DNA of 64,000 bases from Massilia pinisoli (GCF_024753285.1 NZ_JANUGW010000005.1:1-64000); one strand, 5' to 3'. Numbered from the stretch's first letter, positions 26,835-38,484 are shown. Notes: generated from the sequence alone by a model not told the origin. Made by a program: numbers and translations.

Positions 26835-28292
26835 CTACTCCTGGCCCGCGTGCCAGCCGCCGCCCAGCGACTGAATCAGCGCCACCGCCGTCGTCTGGCG
26901 ATTGCCCTGCGCCTGCACGAGCGCGCGACGCGCGTTCAGCGCCGTCACCTGCGCCTGCACGACTTCCGAGTAACTCACCTGGCCGGCCTTGTAGCGGTTC
27001 AGCACCTGCTCCTCGACCTTGTCCGCGGCCTGCGACGCCTGGCGCAGCAAGTCCTGCTGTTGCGCCAGCACGCGTGTGGCGGCCAATTGATCCTCGACGT
27101 CGGCGAACGCCGTCAGCACGGTCTGGCGGTAGCGCGCGACGGCCTGCTCGCGGGCCGCATTTGCGCCCTGCACGGCGGCGCGGTTGGCGCCGCCGTTGAA
27201 GATCACCTCCGTCGCCGACAGCCCCAACGCCCACGCCATGCTCGATGCCTTGAACAGGTCGCCGATGGCGCTGGCCGAGGGGCCGTACGACGCCGTCAGG
27301 CCGATCTGCGGGAAGTAGGCGGAGCGCACGATGCCGATCTGCGCGTTGGATGCCGCGACGGCGCGCTCCGCGGCGGCGATGTCGGGGCGGCGTTCCAGCA
27401 GCGCGGACGGCACGCCCACCGGCACCTCCGGCACCGTCACGTTCCACGGCACGGGCGCGAGCGCGAAGTCGGCAGGTGCCTTGCCGACGAGGACCGCGAT
27501 CGCGTGCTCGAACTGCGCGCGCTGGCGCGCCAGCGACAAGTCGTCGCTCTGCGCACTGGCAAGTTGGGTCTGCGCCTGGTAGACGTCCGAATGCGGCACG
27601 ATGCCCACGTCGAAGCGGTTCTGCGTGATCTTCAGCACGCGCTGGTAGCCCTCGATTGTCGTCGCCAGCAACGCGCGCTGGGCGTCGACCGAGCGCAGCG
27701 AAAAATAATCGGCGGCCAGCTCGCCCTGCGCGGACAGGCGCGCGGACGCGAGGTCCGCCGCGCTGGCCTGCGCATTCGCCTGCGCCGCGGACACGCCCGC
27801 GCGCAGCCGGCCCCACACGTCCGGCTCCCACGTCGAGCCGATGTTCAGCCGGTAGCTGTTCGACGTGCGCCCGCCGCCGTTGTTGTTGCCGCTACCGTTG
27901 CCGCTGTTGTTCGCGCCCCCGCCGCTGCCGTTGCGGTTGGCGCCTCCCGTCAGGGTCACGGAGGGGAATAACGCGGCACGCTGCTCCGCCACGACGGCGC
28001 GCGCCTGCGCGTACGCGGCGACGGCGGCCGCCACGTTCTGGTTGCTGACCTCGACCTGGCGCATCAAGCCGTCGAGCACGGGATCGCCGAACAGATTCCA
28101 CCACGGTCCGCGCTCGAGCGCATCGGCCGGCGCGGCGGGCGTCCATCCGGCCAGCTCCTTGAAGGCTGCGGGCTGCGGCGTCGTCGGGCGCTCGTACGCG
28201 GGCGTGAACGCGCAGCCGGACAGCACGGCGGCCGCCAGCAAGGCATGCGTCAGGGAACGGAGGATCACGGTGGTGCGCATGGTGTGGTTCAT
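26835..28292 (-). CDS. NodT/OprM-type outer-membrane efflux lipoprotein
   Basis: 485 aa. Lipoprotein signal with AAVLSGC (Cys near residue 27), then YERPTTPQPAAFKE typical of NodT-family channels, and two outer-membrane-efflux repeats (about 75-260 and 285-475). A Gly/Asn/Ser-rich insertion (about residues 122-145) lies in the first repeat. It forms the trimeric outer-membrane duct for the RND pump encoded upstream. Its ATG at 28292 overlaps the mdtC stop (ATGA). Confidence 0.92.
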   Translation of the reverse strand: MNHTMRTTVILRSLTHALLAAAVLSGCAFTPAYERPTTPQPAAFKELAGWTPAAPADALERGPWWNLFGDPVLDGLMRQVEVSNQNVAAAVAAYAQARAVVAEQRAALFPSVTLTGGANRNGSGGGANNSGNGSGNNNGGGRTSNSYRLNIGSTWEPDVWGRLRAGVSAAQANAQASAADLASARLSAQGELAADYFSLRSVDAQRALLATTIEGYQRVLKITQNRFDVGIVPHSDVYQAQTQLASAQSDDLSLARQRAQFEHAIAVLVGKAPADFALAPVPWNVTVPEVPVGVPSALLERRPDIAAAERAVAASNAQIGIVRSAYFPQIGLTASYGPSASAIGDLFKASSMAWALGLSATEVIFNGGANRAAVQGANAAREQAVARYRQTVLTAFADVEDQLAATRVLAQQQDLLRQASQAADKVEEQVLNRYKAGQVSYSEVVQAQVTALNARRALVQAQGNRQTTAVALIQSLGGGWHAGQE

Positions 28293-31200
28293 GATGGTGA
28301 AGTCGTTGGCTGGTCCTCCAGCGGATGGCGGACCAGGTGGTGCTCGTCGGCGCCGCGGCGGCGCAGCTTGTCGACGTAGACGTAGACGACGGGCGTCGTG
28401 AGCAAGGTGAGAAGCTGGCTCGCGATCAGCCCGCCGATGATGGCGATGCCCAGCGGCTGGCGCAGCTCGGAGCCTTCGCCGAAGCCGATCGCCAGCGGCA
28501 GCGCGCCTAAAGCGGCGGCCAGTGTCGTCATGAGGATCGGCCGGAAGCGCAGCAGGCACGCCTCGCGCACGGCTTCCGTGGCCGAGAGTCCGCGCGCCCG
28601 CTCCGCTTCCAGCGCGAAGTCGATGATGAGGATCGCGTTCTTCTTGACGATGCCGATCAGGAGGAACACGCCGATCAGGGCGATGATGGAAAACTCCATG
28701 TGGAACAGCAGCAGCGCCAGCACGGCGCCCACGCCGGCGGAGGGCAATGTCGAGAGCACGGTGATCGGGTGCACGAGGCTTTCGTACAGGATGCCCAGCA
28801 CGATGTAGATGACGACGATCGCGGCGAGGATCAGCAAGGGTTGCTGCTGGTTCGATTCCTGCGCCTGCTTGGCCTGCCCCTGGAAGCTGCCGCGCACGTT
28901 GACGGGCATGCCGATATCGGCCTCCGCCTGCAGCACGGCCCGCTGCGCCTCCGACAGCGAGTAACCCTCGGCGAGGTTGAACGAGATCGTCGTCGCCAGC
29001 TCGCCGTCCTGGTGGTTGACGGAGCTCGGTGTCGCCCGTTCGGCGAAACGGGCGATGGCGGACAGCGGCACCATCGTCGTGGCGCCCGTCGACAGCGCCG
29101 CGCCGCTGGCCGGGTCGCGCGCGGCCGTCAGGTTCGCGGGTGCGGCCGGCGTGCCGCTGGTCGCCGATGTCGCCGTGGCCTTGGCCGTCGTCGCGGCGCC
29201 GGCCGCGTTCTTCGCGGGCACGTACACGTCGTCCAGCGCGGCCGGCGAGCGCGCATACTTCTGCGCGACGCCCATGATCACGTGGTACTGGTTCAACTCG
29301 TCGTAGATGTTGGCGACCTGGCGCTGGCCGAACGCGTCGTACAGCGCGTTGTCGACGTCCTTCGCACTGATGCCCATGCGGGCGGCCGTCTGCTTGTCGA
29401 TGTCGACATAGGTCTCGACGCCGTTGTCCGCCTGGTCGGTGTCGACGTCCGTCAGCGCCTTCTGCATCTTCATCGCGTCGGCGAGCTTCGACGCCCACGT
29501 CTTGAGGTCGGCGCGGTTGTCGCTCTTGAGGGTGTACTGGTACGTGGAATTCGACTGGCGCCCGCCCATGCGCAAGTCCTGCACGGGATTCAGGAACAGC
29601 TGCACGCCCGTCACCTGCGCGAGCTTCGGGCGCAGGCGCGCGATCACGGCCTGGCCGCTCTCGCCCTTCGCGCGCTGGCTCACGGGCTTCAGGTTCATGA
29701 ACATGAAGCCGCCGCCCGCGCGCGAGCCCCCGGTGAAGCCGACGACGGTGTCGACGGCGGGATCGCTCTTGATGATGTTCACGAGCTGGCGCAGCTTGCC
29801 CTGCATGGCCTGAAACGAGATGCTCTGGTCGGCGCGCATGCCGCCGTTGATCTGCCCCGTGTCCTGCTGCGGGAAGAAGCCCTTCGGCGCGCCGGAGAAC
29901 AGGTACACGTTCAGCCCGACGACGAACACGAGGATCAGCATGACCAGCGGCTTCATGTCCAGCGCCCAATCCAGCGCGTGCTCGTACGACTTCAGCACGC
30001 CGCCGAACGCGCGCTCGGACCAGCGCGCGAGGCGGCCCTGCTTGCGCTCGACGTGGCCGTGCAGCTTCTGGCCGGGCTTCAGCAGCACGGCGCACAGCAT
30101 CGGCGTCGTCGTCAGCGAGATCACGAGCGAGATCATGACGGCGGCCGACAACGTGACGGCGAATTCGCGGAACAGCCGGCCCACCTGCCCGCCCATGAAC
30201 AGCAGCGGGATGAACACGGCGACGAGCGACAGGCTGATCGAGAGCACCGTGAAGCCCACTTCCTGCGCGCCCAGCAGCGCGGCCTTCATGCGGTCCATGC
30301 CCTGCTCGACGTGGCGGCTCGTGTTTTCCAGCACGACGATGGCGTCGTCGACGACGAAGCCGGTGGCGACCGTCAGCGCCATCAACGACAGGTTGTTCAG
30401 CGAGAAGCCCAGCATGTACATCACGCCGAAGGTGCCCAGCAGCGAGACGATGGTCGCCACGGCCGGCACGACGGTGGCGCGGGCGCTGCGCAGGAAGACG
30501 GAGACGACGAGCACGACGAGCAGGATCGAGATCATCAACGTCATCTCGATCTCGTGCAGCGACGCGCGGATCGAATTGGTGCGGTCCGACGCGACCTGCA
30601 TGTGCACGTCCTGCGGGAGCTGCGCCTGCAGTTGCGGCAGCAGCGCGCGCACGCCGTCCACCGTTTCGATGACGTTCGCGCCGGGCTGGCTCGTGATCAG
30701 CACGACCACTGCGGGCTCGCCGTTGAACAGGCCCAGCGTATGGATGTCCTCGACGCCGTCCGTGACGTCGGCCACGTCCTGCAGACGGATCGCGGAACCG
30801 TTGCGCCACGCGACGACGAGGCCCTTGTAATCGGCCGCGGTGCGCCCGTTCGTCGGCGTGTTCGCCTGCGAATAGATCTGCAGGCGCATGCCCTGCCCTT
30901 CCAGCGCGCCTTTCGGCCGGTTCGCGTTGGTGGCCTGGATGGCGGCGCGCACGTCCTCCGTCGCGAGGCCATACTGGTTCAGCTGGTACGGGTTCAGGTC
31001 GACGCGCACGGCGGGCAGCGAGCCGCCGCCCAGCTCCACGTCGCCCACGCCCTTCACCTGCGCGATCTTCTGCTGCACGATGTTCGACACTTCGTCGTAG
31101 ATCTGGCCGGGGCTGCGCGCCTTCGACGTCAGCGCGAGGATCAGCACCGGCGCGTCGGCCGGATTCGCCTTGCGGTACGTCGGGTTGCTGCGCAAGGTGG

Positions 31201-31561
31201 CCGGCAGGTCGGCGCGCGACGCGTTGATCGCGGCCTGCACCTCGCGCGCGGCGGAATCGATCTGGCGCGTGAGGTCGAATTGCAGGTTGATGCGCGTGGA
31301 GCCGTTGCCGCTGTTCGACGTGATCTCGTTGACGCCGGCGATGACGGCGAGGCGCCGCTCCAGCGGTGTCGCCACCGACGTCGCCATCGTGTCCGGGCTG
31401 CCGCCCGGCAGGTTCGCCGACACGGAGATCGTCGGGAAGTCGACCTGCGGCAGCGGCGACACGGGCAACACGAAGAACGCGGCGACGCCCGCCAGCGCGA
31501 TGCCGATGGTCAGCAGCACCGTCGCGATGGGCCGCCGGATGAACGGTTGCGACAGGCTCAT
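28289..31561 (-). CDS. mdtC: RND multidrug transporter subunit, MdtC-like
   Basis: 1090 aa, twelve-helix RND permease. N-terminal [27 protein letters not shown], helix 4 with [13 protein letters not shown] (essential Asp pair) and a C-terminal [16 protein letters not shown] motif. By homology the MdtB/MdtC heterotrimer drives proton-coupled export of bile salts, novobiocin and similar compounds. About 48 extra Ala/Thr-rich residues (about 781-829) interrupt a periplasmic domain, which explains the length above the usual 1025-1040. Starts within the mdtB stop (ATGA, 31561-31558). Confidence 0.93.
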   Translation of the reverse strand: MSLSQPFIRRPIATVLLTIGIALAGVAAFFVLPVSPLPQVDFPTISVSANLPGGSPDTMATSVATPLERRLAVIAGVNEITSNSGNGSTRINLQFDLTRQIDSAAREVQAAINASRADLPATLRSNPTYRKANPADAPVLILALTSKARSPGQIYDEVSNIVQQKIAQVKGVGDVELGGGSLPAVRVDLNPYQLNQYGLATEDVRAAIQATNANRPKGALEGQGMRLQIYSQANTPTNGRTAADYKGLVVAWRNGSAIRLQDVADVTDGVEDIHTLGLFNGEPAVVVLITSQPGANVIETVDGVRALLPQLQAQLPQDVHMQVASDRTNSIRASLHEIEMTLMISILLVVLVVSVFLRSARATVVPAVATIVSLLGTFGVMYMLGFSLNNLSLMALTVATGFVVDDAIVVLENTSRHVEQGMDRMKAALLGAQEVGFTVLSISLSLVAVFIPLLFMGGQVGRLFREFAVTLSAAVMISLVISLTTTPMLCAVLLKPGQKLHGHVERKQGRLARWSERAFGGVLKSYEHALDWALDMKPLVMLILVFVVGLNVYLFSGAPKGFFPQQDTGQINGGMRADQSISFQAMQGKLRQLVNIIKSDPAVDTVVGFTGGSRAGGGFMFMNLKPVSQRAKGESGQAVIARLRPKLAQVTGVQLFLNPVQDLRMGGRQSNSTYQYTLKSDNRADLKTWASKLADAMKMQKALTDVDTDQADNGVETYVDIDKQTAARMGISAKDVDNALYDAFGQRQVANIYDELNQYHVIMGVAQKYARSPAALDDVYVPAKNAAGAATTAKATATSATSGTPAAPANLTAARDPASGAALSTGATTMVPLSAIARFAERATPSSVNHQDGELATTISFNLAEGYSLSEAQRAVLQAEADIGMPVNVRGSFQGQAKQAQESNQQQPLLILAAIVVIYIVLGILYESLVHPITVLSTLPSAGVGAVLALLLFHMEFSIIALIGVFLLIGIVKKNAILIIDFALEAERARGLSATEAVREACLLRFRPILMTTLAAALGALPLAIGFGEGSELRQPLGIAIIGGLIASQLLTLLTTPVVYVYVDKLRRRGADEHHLVRHPLEDQPTTSPS

Positions 31562-34500
31562 GCGCCCGCCCCGCCAGGCTTCGGTTCCGTGCGCGGCTTC
31601 GCCGGTTCTTCGCCGCCCCAGCGCCGCGCCATGCGGTCGAACGCCAGGTAGATGACGGGCGTCGTGAACAGCGTGAGCAATTGGCTGACGATCAGGCCGC
31701 CGAAGATGGCGAGGCCCAGCGGCCGGCGCAGTTCGGCGCCCTCGCCCCAGCCGAACATCAGCGGGATCGCGGCGAACAGCGCGGCCAACGTGGTCATGAT
31801 GATGGGACGGAAGCGCAGCATCGCGGCCTGGTGGATGGCCGTGCGCGGGTCCTTGCCTTCGTCGCGCTCGGCCTCGATGGCGAAGTCGATCATCATGATC
31901 GCGTTCTTCTTGACGATGCCGATCAGGAGGATGATGCCGATGATGCCGATGACGCCGAGACCCTGCCCCGTCACGCCCAGCGCCAGCAGCGCGCCCACGC
32001 CGGCCGACGGCAGCGTCGACAGGATCGTCAGCGGGTGGATGTAGCTCTCGTACAGCACGCCCAGCACGATGTACACGCAGACGACGGCCGCGAGGATCAG
32101 CCACAGCTGGCTCGTCAGCGACGCCTGGTACGCGCCGGACGCGCCGAGGAACGTCATGCTGACGGACGCCGGCAGGCCGATCTCTTGCGCGACGTCCTTG
32201 ATCGCGGCGACGGCGGTGCCCAGCTTGATGCCGTTCGCCGTGTCGAAGCCGATCGTCGTCGCGGGGTACTGGGCCACGTGCGTGATCTGCAGCGGCGCGG
32301 CCTGCTCCGTGATGGCGGCGATGGCGGACAGCGGCGTCGGCGAGCCGGAGCCCGTGCGCAGCTGCAGGTTCGCGAGCGCGTCGAGCGACATGTGCTCGTC
32401 CTGCTGCGCTTCCAGGATCACGCGGTACTGGTTCGTCTCCGTGAAGATCGTCGACACGATGCGCTGGCCGAACGCGCTGTACAACGCGTCGTCGACGTTG
32501 GACGCCGTGACGGACAGCCGCGACGCGCTGTCGCGGTCGATGTTGACGTACGCGGCGGCCCCCGTGGCGCCGGCGTCCGTGACGACGTTCGCCAGCTCCT
32601 TGCGGCGCGCCATCGCGTCGACCATCTTCTGCGCCCATTCCGTCACGGTCTTCGTGTCCGCGCCCTCGATCGACAGACGGTATTGGGTGGGGCCCGTCTC
32701 GGCGTCGATCGTCAGGTCCTGCGTGGGCTGCAGGTACAACGTGACACCCGCGACGTTCTGCGCCACGCGGCGGCGCAGGCGGTCCATCAGGTCGCGCTGG
32801 TCGCCGTGGCTTTTCTTCAGGTTGATCAGCATCGTGCCCGTGTGGAGCATCGTATTGTTGGCGGCGTCCACGCCCACCGTCGACGCGAGCGATTCGACGT
32901 CCGGGTCGGCCAGGATCTCGCGCGCGGCGGCCTGCTGCATGTCGGCCATCGCACTGTACGAGATGGCCTGGCGCGCCTCCACACGCGCCTGCAGCTGGCC
33001 CGTGTCCTGCGTGGGGAACAGGCTCTTCGGGATGAACACCCACATCAACGCCGTCAGCACGAGCGTGCCCAGTGCGACGAGCAAGGTCAGGCCCTGGCGT
33101 TCCAGCACCCAGTTCAGGCCGCGGTCGTAGTGGCCCACCGTCCAGTCGAACAACGACTGGAACTTGCGCGCGAACGCGCTCTCGTGCGCCTGGTCGTGGT
33201 GCTTCAGCCAGCGGCCCGACATCATCGGCACGAGCGTCAGCGACACGACGGCCGAGATCAGGATCGTGATGGCCAGGGACACGGCGAACTCGCGGAACAG
33301 GCGGCCCACGACGTCGCCCATGAACAGCAGCGGGATCAAGACGGCGATCAGCGACACCGTCAGCGAGATGATGGTGAAGCCGATCTGCGTGGCGCCCTTC
33401 AATGCGGCCTCCATCGGCGGCTCGCCTTCCTCGATGTAGCGCGAAATGTTCTCGATCATGACGATGGCGTCGTCGACGACGAAGCCCGTGGCGATCGTCA
33501 GCGCCATCAGCGACAGGTTGTTCAGGCTGTAGCCCAGCAAATACATCACGCCGAACGTGCCGACGAGGGAGATCGGCACGGCGAGGCTCGCGATGACGGT
33601 GGCGCGCACGCTGTGCAGGAACGCGAAGATCACGAGCACCACGAGCACGACGGCCAGCACCAGCTCGATCTGCACGTGTTCGACGGACGCGCGGATGCCG
33701 TTCGTGCGGTCCGACAGCACGTCCATGTGGATGCTCTGCGGGAGGCTCGCCTGCAGCTCGGGCAGGCGCTGCTTGATGGCGTCGACGGTGGCGATCACAT
33801 TGGCGCCCGGCTGGCGCTGCACGTTCAGGATGATCGCGGGCTTCATGTTGGCCCACGCACCCAGCTTGACGTTTTCCGCGCTGTCGACGACCTTCGCCAC
33901 GTCGCCCAGGCGCACCGGGGCGCCGTTGCGGTAGGCGACGATCAGGTTCGTGTAGTCGGGTACCGTCACCAGCTGGTCGTTGGCGTTGATCGTGTAGGCG
34001 CGCGCGGGGCCGTCGAAGCTGCCCTTGGCGCTGTTGGCGTTGGCGGCGGTGATCGCCGTGCGCAACGTGTCGAGCCCGAGGCCGTTCGCCGCGAGGGCCG
34101 CCGTGTCGGCCTGGATGCGCACGGCCGGCCGCTGGCCGCCCTGCAACGTGACGAGGCCCACGCCCGTCACTTGGCTGATCTTCAGCGCGAGGCGCGTGTT
34201 GACGAGGTTCTGCACCTCCGTCAGCGGCATCGAATCGGACGTGATGGCGAGCGTCAGCACGGGCGCGTCGGCCGGGTTGACCTTCGCGTAGACCGGTGGC
34301 GCCGGCAGGTCCGTGGGCAGCAGCGAGCCGCCCGCGTTGATCGCGGCCTGCACTTCCTGTTCCGCCACGTCGAGCGTCTGGCCCAGCGTGAACTGCAAGG
34401 TGATGACGGAGACGCCGGCCGCGCTGTTGGAGCCCATGCGCGCGAGGCCCGCCATCTGGCCGAATTGCCGTTCCAGCGGCGCCGTCACGGTGCGCGCCAT

Positions 34501-34674
34501 CACTTCCGGGCTCGCGCCCGGGTACAAGGTCTGCACCTGGATCGTCGGGAAGTCCACTTGCGGCAGGGCCGACAGCGGCAGGAATTTGTAGCCGACGAGG
34601 CCTGCCAGCACGATTGCCAGCATCAGCAGCGACGTGGCGACGGGGCGGCGGATAAAAGGCGCGGATGGGCTCAT
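31558..34674 (-). CDS. mdtB: RND multidrug transporter subunit, MdtB-like
   Basis: 1038 aa, the usual length. N-terminal [48 protein letters not shown], helix 4 with [13 protein letters not shown] and C-terminal [19 protein letters not shown]. Paralogous to the next gene and probably assembled with it as a B2C heterotrimer, as in E. coli. It is separated from mdtA by 144 bp holding a 78-bp palindromic repeat, which is unusual inside an operon whose other junctions overlap. Confidence 0.93.
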   Translation of the reverse strand: MSPSAPFIRRPVATSLLMLAIVLAGLVGYKFLPLSALPQVDFPTIQVQTLYPGASPEVMARTVTAPLERQFGQMAGLARMGSNSAAGVSVITLQFTLGQTLDVAEQEVQAAINAGGSLLPTDLPAPPVYAKVNPADAPVLTLAITSDSMPLTEVQNLVNTRLALKISQVTGVGLVTLQGGQRPAVRIQADTAALAANGLGLDTLRTAITAANANSAKGSFDGPARAYTINANDQLVTVPDYTNLIVAYRNGAPVRLGDVAKVVDSAENVKLGAWANMKPAIILNVQRQPGANVIATVDAIKQRLPELQASLPQSIHMDVLSDRTNGIRASVEHVQIELVLAVVLVVLVIFAFLHSVRATVIASLAVPISLVGTFGVMYLLGYSLNNLSLMALTIATGFVVDDAIVMIENISRYIEEGEPPMEAALKGATQIGFTIISLTVSLIAVLIPLLFMGDVVGRLFREFAVSLAITILISAVVSLTLVPMMSGRWLKHHDQAHESAFARKFQSLFDWTVGHYDRGLNWVLERQGLTLLVALGTLVLTALMWVFIPKSLFPTQDTGQLQARVEARQAISYSAMADMQQAAAREILADPDVESLASTVGVDAANNTMLHTGTMLINLKKSHGDQRDLMDRLRRRVAQNVAGVTLYLQPTQDLTIDAETGPTQYRLSIEGADTKTVTEWAQKMVDAMARRKELANVVTDAGATGAAAYVNIDRDSASRLSVTASNVDDALYSAFGQRIVSTIFTETNQYRVILEAQQDEHMSLDALANLQLRTGSGSPTPLSAIAAITEQAAPLQITHVAQYPATTIGFDTANGIKLGTAVAAIKDVAQEIGLPASVSMTFLGASGAYQASLTSQLWLILAAVVCVYIVLGVLYESYIHPLTILSTLPSAGVGALLALGVTGQGLGVIGIIGIILLIGIVKKNAIMMIDFAIEAERDEGKDPRTAIHQAAMLRFRPIIMTTLAALFAAIPLMFGWGEGAELRRPLGLAIFGGLIVSQLLTLFTTPVIYLAFDRMARRWGGEEPAKPRTEPKPGGAGA

Positions 34675-34726
34675 GCGCCGCCTCCGCTATGGACGGATGG
34701 ATTCATATGGCACCTCCGCCATGGAC

Positions 34727-34804
34727 GTAGGGTGGGCACCCCGTGCCCACGCGTAACGCCGATACGCCGCATACGTCCGCGTGGGCTCGGGGAGCCCACC
34801 CTAC
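34727..34804. repeat. 78-bp palindromic repeat, copy 2 (between mdtA and mdtB)
   Basis: Begins GTAGGGTGGGC and ends GCCCACCCTAC, with the inner arms GTGCCCACGCG and CGCGTGGGC. It aligns almost base for base with 11614-11691. In the mdt transcript it would form a strong stem-loop between two coding regions. Confidence 0.85.
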
Positions 34805-34818
34805 CACTGCGGACGGCG

Positions 34819-36288
34819 TCATTGCGCGGCTCCTTCCTGCTGCTGGCGGCGGCGATGCTGACGCTGGGCGCCGTCCTGACCCGGCTGTCCCGGCTGCGCC
34901 GGTTGAGCGGCGCCTGGCGCTGCCGGTCCCGCGGCCGCGGGCGTGTCCGCGCCGCCGGCCTGCCCGCCGTGGCGGCCCTTCCAGTTGCCACGACCGCCCG
35001 CCGCACCGCCACCCTCCCCGCCGGCACCCTGGCCGCGCGGATGATCGCCCGGCAAAGTCACCTTCGCGCCGTCCTTCAAGCGGTCGGCACCTTCCGTGAT
35101 GACGGTCTCGCCGCCCGCGAGGCCGCTCGTGATCTCGACGCGCTCGGCATTCTCCTCGCCGCGCTTCACGTTCGTCAGCGCCACCGTGCGCGCCTGCGGA
35201 TTCAGCACGTAGACGTAGTCGCCACTGGCGCCGTGGCGCAGCGCCGTCACCGGCACCGTAACGGCGTTCTTGACGACGTCGACCTGCAGGCGGATGTTCA
35301 CGAACTGGCTCGGGAACAGCTTCGCGCCCTCGTTGCCGAAGCGGGCCTTCGCCTTCACGGTGCCCGTCTGCGTATCGACCTGGTTGTCCAGCGCGATGAA
35401 GTGGCCCTGCGCCAGCTCGCGCGTGCGGGTGCGGTCCAGCGCCGTCGCGGGCAGAGTCGCGTTCTCGTTGATGCGCTGCGTGAGCGCGGGCAGCCGGTCC
35501 TGCGGGACGGCGAATTCGACGTCGATCGGCGACTGCTGCGTGATGACGGCGATGCCCGTCGCGTCGGTGCTGCCCACGAGGTTGCCGATGTCCACGGTAC
35601 GCAAGCCCACGCGGCCCGCGATCGGCGCGCGCACCTGCGTGTAGCCGAGGTTGATGCGGGCGATGCCTTCGGCCGCCTTGTCCGTCGTGACGGTCCCCTG
35701 CAACTGTTTCACCAGCGCGGCCTGCGTGTCGACGTCCTGGCGCGCGATCGAATCCTGCTGCAGCAAGGTCTGGTAGCGGCCCAGGGTGACCTTGGCCGTC
35801 TCGAGCTGGGCCTCGTCGCGCTGGCGCTGGCCCGTCGCCTGCAGCAGCGCCATCTGCGCGGGACGCGGGTCGATCGTCGCAAGCACCTGGCCCGCCTTGA
35901 CGAGCTGCCCCTCGGTGAACAGGATCTTCTGCAGCACGCCGCCGATCTGCGGACGCACGGTCGCCACGGCGGCCGGGGTCACGGTGCCGAGGGCGTCCAG
36001 CACGACCGGGATGTCGGCACGCTCGGCCTTGCCGACGCCGACCGTCGTCGCCGGCATGCCGCGTCCGCCGGAGCCGCCCGGTCCTCCGCGACCCGCGCCG
36101 GGCCCGCCCGCGCCCGGCCTGCCGCCGCCCGGGCCGGCCTGCGGCGCCTGGTGTATGAGGTGCCAGGCCAAAGCCACCAGTCCGGCCATCGCGAGCACGG
36201 CGACGATGGTGCCGATGACGCGCGTGCGGCGCGAGCGCTTCGGTTGGGTGGGCGTCTTGTTCTTGTCGGGGGTGACGGTCGAATCCAT
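34819..36288 (-). CDS. mdtA: RND periplasmic adaptor, MdtA-like
   Basis: 489 aa from the ATG at 36288 (AAGGA upstream). N-terminal anchor (about 24-45), then a Gly-rich linker (about 50-85), lipoyl/coiled-coil/barrel domains (90-430) with VRPQIGGVLQKILFTEGQLVKAGQVLATIDPRP and YTQVRAPIAGRVGLR, and a long Gly/Ala/Pro/Gln-rich tail. The two low-complexity stretches make it about 75 residues longer than E. coli MdtA. First gene of the mdtABC-channel operon; the region upstream is AT-rich, but I see no convincing promoter boxes. Confidence 0.92.
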   Translation of the reverse strand: MDSTVTPDKNKTPTQPKRSRRTRVIGTIVAVLAMAGLVALAWHLIHQAPQAGPGGGRPGAGGPGAGRGGPGGSGGRGMPATTVGVGKAERADIPVVLDALGTVTPAAVATVRPQIGGVLQKILFTEGQLVKAGQVLATIDPRPAQMALLQATGQRQRDEAQLETAKVTLGRYQTLLQQDSIARQDVDTQAALVKQLQGTVTTDKAAEGIARINLGYTQVRAPIAGRVGLRTVDIGNLVGSTDATGIAVITQQSPIDVEFAVPQDRLPALTQRINENATLPATALDRTRTRELAQGHFIALDNQVDTQTGTVKAKARFGNEGAKLFPSQFVNIRLQVDVVKNAVTVPVTALRHGASGDYVYVLNPQARTVALTNVKRGEENAERVEITSGLAGGETVITEGADRLKDGAKVTLPGDHPRGQGAGGEGGGAAGGRGNWKGRHGGQAGGADTPAAAGPAAPGAAQPAQPGQPGQDGAQRQHRRRQQQEGAAQ

Positions 36289-36597
36289 GCGAGTCCTTGG
36301 CGGCCGAGTGTTCAAAAGCACAATAAATTTTTCTTGGAATGTAGCACGCTCCACCGCAGGCTTATGTTTCGTAACGTACCGACGCGCCATCACGCCGCCT
36401 CGCAGACGCGCCTGCCGCCGGGCAAGAAATTCGCCGCCTTTACACCGATTTACACGGATGCCGTACACATCCCGTCAGATCCAAACAAAAACGGGCGCGG
36501 GAAGGTCCCGCGCCCGTATCGAAGACGGCGACGCCATGTTTCGGCGTATGTACTCGCCCCTACATGCTGTTACAAAGCTTAACGCAGCGGAAAGGTT
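36289..36597. other. Intergenic region between mdtA and sppA
   Basis: 309 bp without a recognisable gene. It holds an AT-rich patch near 36310-36345 just upstream of mdtA (likely its promoter area) and the sppA terminator at 36484-36517. Confidence 0.6.
36484..36517 (-). terminator. Rho-independent terminator of sppA
   Basis: A perfect 12-bp stem (36506-36517 pairing with 36491-36502) with a 3-nt loop, followed on the minus strand by TTTTTGTTTGG. It lies 81 bp after the sppA stop codon. Confidence 0.9.
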
Positions 36598-38469
36598 TCA
36601 AGGCACCCCGCACAGGCAGTGCGTGACCGCCGCGAACGGTTGCTTGCGGTCGGCGACGGCGGACAGCCAGCCCAGGTCCTTGCCGATGGCCGCCGCCGTG
36701 CTGCCGCCCAGCGCGGCCGCGCCGAGGTCGGCCGGCAGGAGGCCCAGCCTCACCTGCACGGTGAGCGCCTGCGCATCGGAGAGGCCCATGCGCTCCAGCA
36801 GGCGCTCGGCCAAGGTCGCGGGCTGCTCGGCATACGTGACGCGGAAATCGTCGCCCAGGTGAGCGCGCTTGGCGGCCGAGCGCAGCGCGTCGCCGTAGCT
36901 GCCCAGGCGGTCGACGAGGCCCCGCTCCTTCGCCTGGGTGCCCGTCCACACGCGGCCCTGGCCCACTTCGTCGATCTTCGCCGGCGTCGTGCGGCGCGCG
37001 ATGGCCGCCTTCGTCGTGAACTCGTCGTAGATGTGGTTGATGGTCGATTGGATCAGCTGGCCGAAACGCGGGTCGAGCGGGCGCAGCGGATTGTAGGCGT
37101 CGGCGAGCCACGTCGTCGTCACGCCGGCCGTGTGGATGCCCAGCTTGTCGCCGACCTTGTCCGCGGTCGGCAGGATCGCGAACACGCCGATCGAACCCGT
37201 CACGGTGGACGGGTCGGCGATCACTTCATCGGCCGCCATCGAGATCCAGTAGCCGCCCGACGCGGCCACGTCTCCCATCGACACGACGACGGGCTTGCCC
37301 GCTGCGCGCGTCAGTTCCAGTTCGCGCCGGATCAGTTCCGAGCCGTAGGCGCTGCCGCCCGGCGAATTGATGCGCAGGACGACGGCTTTCACGGAGTCGT
37401 CTTCGCGCACGCTGCGGATCAGGTTCGACGTCGAGATGGCACCGACCATGCCGGGGCCGCCCGTGCCTTCCGTGATGTCACCGGCCGCCACGACGACGGC
37501 GACGGCATCGCCGAACGGCTTGTCCGGATGGCGCCCCACGTAGTCGTCGAGGCCCACCTGGCGGAAGCTCTTGATGCGGGCGTCGTACGCGCCGCGCTTG
37601 ACGAACATCTCGCGCACCTCGTCGCGGGTCTTGATGCCGTCGATCAGCTTCCAGTCCAGCGCCACCTTGGCCGCGTTGCCGTTGGCCGCGGTCAGGCGCT
37701 GCGGCAGCTCGTCGATGCCTTTCGCGATCGCCCCTGCCGGCAGCTTGCGCGCCTGCTCCACTTCCGTCGTGTACGCGGTCCACAGGCCGTTGTACAGGAA
37801 CGCGTCCGCTTCCTGCGCGGCCTGCGAGGGGCCGTTGCCGATGAACGGCTCGGCGAAGCTTTTATACGTGCCGACCTTCATCAGGTTGACGGTGACGCCG
37901 ACCTTGTCGAGCGCGTCGCGATAATAGTTGCGGTGACGCCCGAAGCCTTCGATCAGCACCATGCCCATCGGGTGCAGGTACACCTCGCTCGCGTGCGCGG
38001 CGATGAGGTAGCGCTTCTGGTCGAAGTTGCCGCCCCAGACGACGACGCGCTTGCCCGCAGCCTTCACGCGCTCGACGGCCGCGCCGATCTCGCGCACGGA
38101 CGCGAGGCCGCCGCCGCCCATCTCGTCCAGCAGCAGCAGGACGTCGCCCACGTTGGGGTCCTTGGCGGCGCTGTCCAGCGCCTTCAGCACGTCCGGCAGG
38201 CGCACGAGGCGGCGGCCGTTGCCGGACAGGCCCGCGACGACGGAATCGCGCACGCTGCCCGCCCGTTCCTCGACGAGTTCACCCTTCAGGTCGAGCACGA
38301 GCGCCGTCTTCGGCGCCAGCGGCTTCAGGCCGCCGCCGAACATGCCCCACACGAGGAAGATGAGGATGAGCAGGAAGATCAGGTTCAGCACGAAGCGGCG
38401 CGTGGCGTCGAGGCCGCGCCAGAGCGCACCGATACCGCGGCGCAGGGAAGACAGGGGTTTGAAGGACAT
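36598..38469 (-). CDS. sppA: Signal peptide peptidase SppA, 67K type
   Basis: 623 aa, the usual length for the two-domain form. One N-terminal membrane helix (about 27-45), S49 domain 1 (about 120-270) with the catalytic Lys in LMKVGTYKSFAEPF, and S49 domain 2 (about 330-480) with the nucleophilic Ser in DVAASGGYWIS. It cleaves remnant signal peptides in the inner membrane as a tetramer. It begins 15 bp after the symporter stop with CGGAGA as ribosome-binding site and ends with a strong terminator, so the two genes form an operon. Confidence 0.95.
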   Translation of the reverse strand: MSFKPLSSLRRGIGALWRGLDATRRFVLNLIFLLILIFLVWGMFGGGLKPLAPKTALVLDLKGELVEERAGSVRDSVVAGLSGNGRRLVRLPDVLKALDSAAKDPNVGDVLLLLDEMGGGGLASVREIGAAVERVKAAGKRVVVWGGNFDQKRYLIAAHASEVYLHPMGMVLIEGFGRHRNYYRDALDKVGVTVNLMKVGTYKSFAEPFIGNGPSQAAQEADAFLYNGLWTAYTTEVEQARKLPAGAIAKGIDELPQRLTAANGNAAKVALDWKLIDGIKTRDEVREMFVKRGAYDARIKSFRQVGLDDYVGRHPDKPFGDAVAVVVAAGDITEGTGGPGMVGAISTSNLIRSVREDDSVKAVVLRINSPGGSAYGSELIRRELELTRAAGKPVVVSMGDVAASGGYWISMAADEVIADPSTVTGSIGVFAILPTADKVGDKLGIHTAGVTTTWLADAYNPLRPLDPRFGQLIQSTINHIYDEFTTKAAIARRTTPAKIDEVGQGRVWTGTQAKERGLVDRLGSYGDALRSAAKRAHLGDDFRVTYAEQPATLAERLLERMGLSDAQALTVQVRLGLLPADLGAAALGGSTAAAIGKDLGWLSAVADRKQPFAAVTHCLCGVP

Positions 38470-38484
38470 CGGTTCTCCGACTGG

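Noticed and set aside
31562..33856. N-terminal extension of mdtC in its own frame
   Set aside because: The extension overlaps mdtB in another frame. The [11 protein letters not shown] start at 31561 with ATGA coupling is the true one.
31681..36582. Plus-strand open frame of more than 1600 codons
   Set aside because: Shadow of mdtA/mdtB on the opposite strand, with Arg/Asp/Val-biased composition and no recognisable domain.
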